NCBI GenBank assembly: GCA_945877885.1
Contig: CAMCSI010000007.1
Span: 1 to 16,739, forward strand
Direction: 5' to 3'
Source of the DNA: Chlamydia trachomatis
GTDB lineage: Bacteria > Chlamydiota > Chlamydiia > Chlamydiales > 2-12-FULL-49-11
DNA: 16,739 nt
The notes beneath the pieces were generated by a model, which searched no databases, was not told where the DNA came from, and worked only from the letters and a program-made list of their open reading frames with translations. A program made the position numbers and the translations under genes. Shown here in pieces: positions 15,116-16,739 of this stretch (positions are counted from its first letter, which is position 1; every line of letters starts with the position of its first letter).

Positions 15116-16201
15116 ATGAAGATCAAAATCATCAGCTTTTCGCTGGTAGTGATTGCTATTTATATTTTTATTACCAGTCATGCTGAAACAATAATACCTA
15201 AAACACCTTACGCTCAAGGGGTTGAGATAATTAAAGCGATCAAGCCTGTGCAAATTAGAGGCTATAAAGCGTTTAATGCTGGAATTTTGCCTCATGATGA
15301 GGGATATTTGTTTGTTTCTCGTAGACGAGGGGATTCATTTTTAGATTCTCTTTGGAAAAAATATTTTTTAAAAAGAAATATTAAAGGTTTAATTATTGGT
15401 GAGTTAGATAAGAATTTTAAAGAAACTAGCCAAGAGAAAACTGAATATAGATCTTTAGAAAATCAGAATCAGGGAGAGATTCAATATATTGATGCCAGAT
15501 TAGTGAAGGTGAAAGAAGCTATTTATATGATTTATTGTAGGCAACAAAATAGTCCTGATCGATTAAATTCCTTTGCAAGCTTATATCTTGCAAAACTTGA
15601 AAAAATAGATAATCTTTGGAACGTTACAACTGATGTTCCCATTATTTTTGAGGAAGGAGAGGAATTTTACCAAAAAGGGCTTGTACAAAAGGGGTTTGAA
15701 AAAAATTGGATGCCTTTTGTGGAAAATGGGGAGCTTTTTTTTGTCTATCTAATGGAACCAGAGCATGTGATTTTAAAAGCCGATCCTGATTCTGGGAAGG
15801 CGGTCATAACATATAGATCTAATAATACATTTTTCAGCGACCTGGGCCCATCAAGAGGATCAACTCCCCCTATATTTGATGAAGAGCTTGGTGAGTGGAT
15901 CACCCTTTATCATTATGTCTATCCAACCAATCGAAAATTAACTGGTAAAAAGGTGGATGCCTACTTTTTTGAGGGCTATACCTTTTCAAAAGACCCTCCT
16001 TTTCAAGTGCTTAGAAGAAGTACTGGGCCAATTATTGGACAATCTGTGTATAATAATTTTCATAAAATTATCTTCCCAACCACTTTAGTACGAGATGGCG
16101 ATGACTATTTGGTTTTTTATGGAGATGATGATGTCACAAATAAAATGGCAAGAATTTCAAGAAATGATCTGATTGAAAGTATGAAACGGGCAAAGGATTA
16201 G
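15116..16201 (+). CDS. Exported GH130/GH43-like beta-propeller protein
   Basis: A 361-residue protein with a likely signal peptide (hydrophobic 4-20, possible cleavage after SHA at 23). The rest resembles five-bladed propeller glycosidases and phosphorylases of the GH130/GH43 type: IDARL (125-129) at the place of the EDPR segment, EKNWMPF (195-201) followed by FFVYLMEPEHVI, SRGSTPP (246-252), YHYVYP (265-270), IIFPTTL (318-324) and VFYGDDD (333-339). This repeated strand pattern, with KNWxPF and YGDxD blocks, is what I recognise; no exact family or substrate can be given, and the normal Pro of the DPR motif is Ala here. It may act on host or envelope sugars outside the cytoplasm, or only bind them. 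GAGGTAAT precedes the ATG. The next gene, one base downstream, is a paralogue. Confidence 0.75.
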   Translation: MKIKIISFSLVVIAIYIFITSHAETIIPKTPYAQGVEIIKAIKPVQIRGYKAFNAGILPHDEGYLFVSRRRGDSFLDSLWKKYFLKRNIKGLIIGELDKNFKETSQEKTEYRSLENQNQGEIQYIDARLVKVKEAIYMIYCRQQNSPDRLNSFASLYLAKLEKIDNLWNVTTDVPIIFEEGEEFYQKGLVQKGFEKNWMPFVENGELFFVYLMEPEHVILKADPDSGKAVITYRSNNTFFSDLGPSRGSTPPIFDEELGEWITLYHYVYPTNRKLTGKKVDAYFFEGYTFSKDPPFQVLRRSTGPIIGQSVYNNFHKIIFPTTLVRDGDDYLVFYGDDDVTNKMARISRNDLIESMKRAKD

Positions 16202-16202
16202 C

Positions 16203-16739
16203 ATGAGTAGGAAGGTCTTTTTATTTCTAATCGTATGTACAGGATTTTATGCGCTATTTATTCACCGCTGTCGTGAGCTTCCTCTTTCGGTAATAAAAGA
16301 AGGAGTTAGTGTCATAGATGAAATTGTAGATGTTCCCCTTTCTGATTTTAGACCCTATAATCCTGGGGTAATCTCTTTAGGAGACCGTTATTTAGTTGTA
16401 ACAAGGGCAAAGGCAAGAAATTTTTGGCAATATTTAAATTTAAAATTTGAAGGAAAGAGAAGAAATGTGATTATGGTTACCGAGCTTGATGAAAATTTTG
16501 CTCAAGTAGAAAAGATGGTTCAACTTTTGCCTAAAAAAGAAGATGGGATGACAAAAATAACCGATCCAAGACTATTTTGGCATAATGGGGAAATCTATAT
16601 GATTTTTTGTGATCATACCCACGGCGGTAGTGTTCAAACCCTTGCTAAACTTGAAAAAAATGTGGGAGCTTGGAGAGCTTTAAATATTTTACCCCTATCG
16701 TATGAGTGTTGCTTTTCTAACTATGTAGAAAAGGGGATT
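16203..16739 (+). CDS. Second exported beta-propeller paralogue (3' end beyond the window)
   Basis: An open frame of 179 codons running off the window edge. It begins one base after the stop of the preceding gene, with AAAGGA upstream of the ATG, so the two form an operon. The N-terminus (hydrophobic residues 5-20, then HRCREL) is a signal peptide or membrane anchor. From residue 49 it aligns with its neighbour: FRPYNPGVISLGDRYLVV against YKAFNAGILPHDEGYLFV, VTELDENF against IGELDKNF, and ITDPRLFWHNGEIYMIFC against IDARLVKVKEAIYMIYC. It keeps the canonical DPR (121-123) where the first copy has DAR, so this copy may be the one closer to an active enzyme. The KNWxPF part would lie beyond the edge. 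Confidence 0.8.
   Translation, partial: MSRKVFLFLIVCTGFYALFIHRCRELPLSVIKEGVSVIDEIVDVPLSDFRPYNPGVISLGDRYLVVTRAKARNFWQYLNLKFEGKRRNVIMVTELDENFAQVEKMVQLLPKKEDGMTKITDPRLFWHNGEIYMIFCDHTHGGSVQTLAKLEKNVGAWRALNILPLSYECCFSNYVEKGI

Noticed and set aside
15095..15295. A 66-codon minus-strand frame opposite the start of the propeller gene
   Set aside because: It overlaps a signal-peptide-encoding gene with a good ribosome binding site and has no supporting signals of its own.

Overview
The window (about 16.7 kb, AT-rich) looks like chromosome of a member of the Chlamydiota, most likely an environmental or amoeba-associated ('Chlamydia-like') lineage. Three things support this. First, there is a plastid/chlamydial-type ATP/ADP translocase (NTT family, about 12 membrane helices). 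Second, the block rho-coaE-polA-sppA/sohB-pgsA-npt is close to the order I recall for Chlamydia trachomatis CT491-CT496. Third, a DUF2709 protein, tsaE and a DnaQ-type exonuclease lie together, as in the CT538-CT537-CT536 neighbourhood. I cannot name the genus.

Layout. 8-1775: a small exported protein of unknown function (+) meets a GT28/MGDG-synthase-like glycosyltransferase (-) tail to tail. 1776-2011: a divergent intergenic region with a well-formed extended -10 promoter, a perfect 13-bp palindrome over its -35, and repeated TATCTAA heptamers. 2012-2455: a small protein with a bilobed hydrophobic domain, a candidate inclusion-membrane (Inc-like) protein, followed by a terminator shared with rho. 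2505-8500 (-): sppA-polA-coaE-rho, all translationally overlapping, apparently driven by one promoter at 8531-8559. 8501-8797: non-coding, with a CACAAAG inverted repeat. 8798-10943 (-): npt then pgsA. 11172-14976 (-): DUF2709 gene, tsaE, engB, DEDDh exonuclease and pgk. 14977-15115: a second divergent intergenic region. 15116-16739 (+): two tandem paralogues, the second cut by the window edge, encoding exported proteins that resemble GH130/GH43-type five-bladed beta-propellers.

Together the core genes cover RNA termination (Rho), CoA synthesis, DNA repair and replication (PolA, exonuclease), envelope proteolysis (SppA), phospholipid synthesis (PgsA), host nucleotide import (NTT), glycolysis (PGK), ribosome assembly (EngB) and tRNA t6A modification (TsaE). 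The accessory interest lies in the glycosyltransferase, the Inc-like gene with its elaborate promoter region, the exported propeller pair, the disordered N-terminal extension of Rho, and a duplicated pgsA start that forms a five-codon minicistron. No tRNA, rRNA, CRISPR array or transposase gene was seen.
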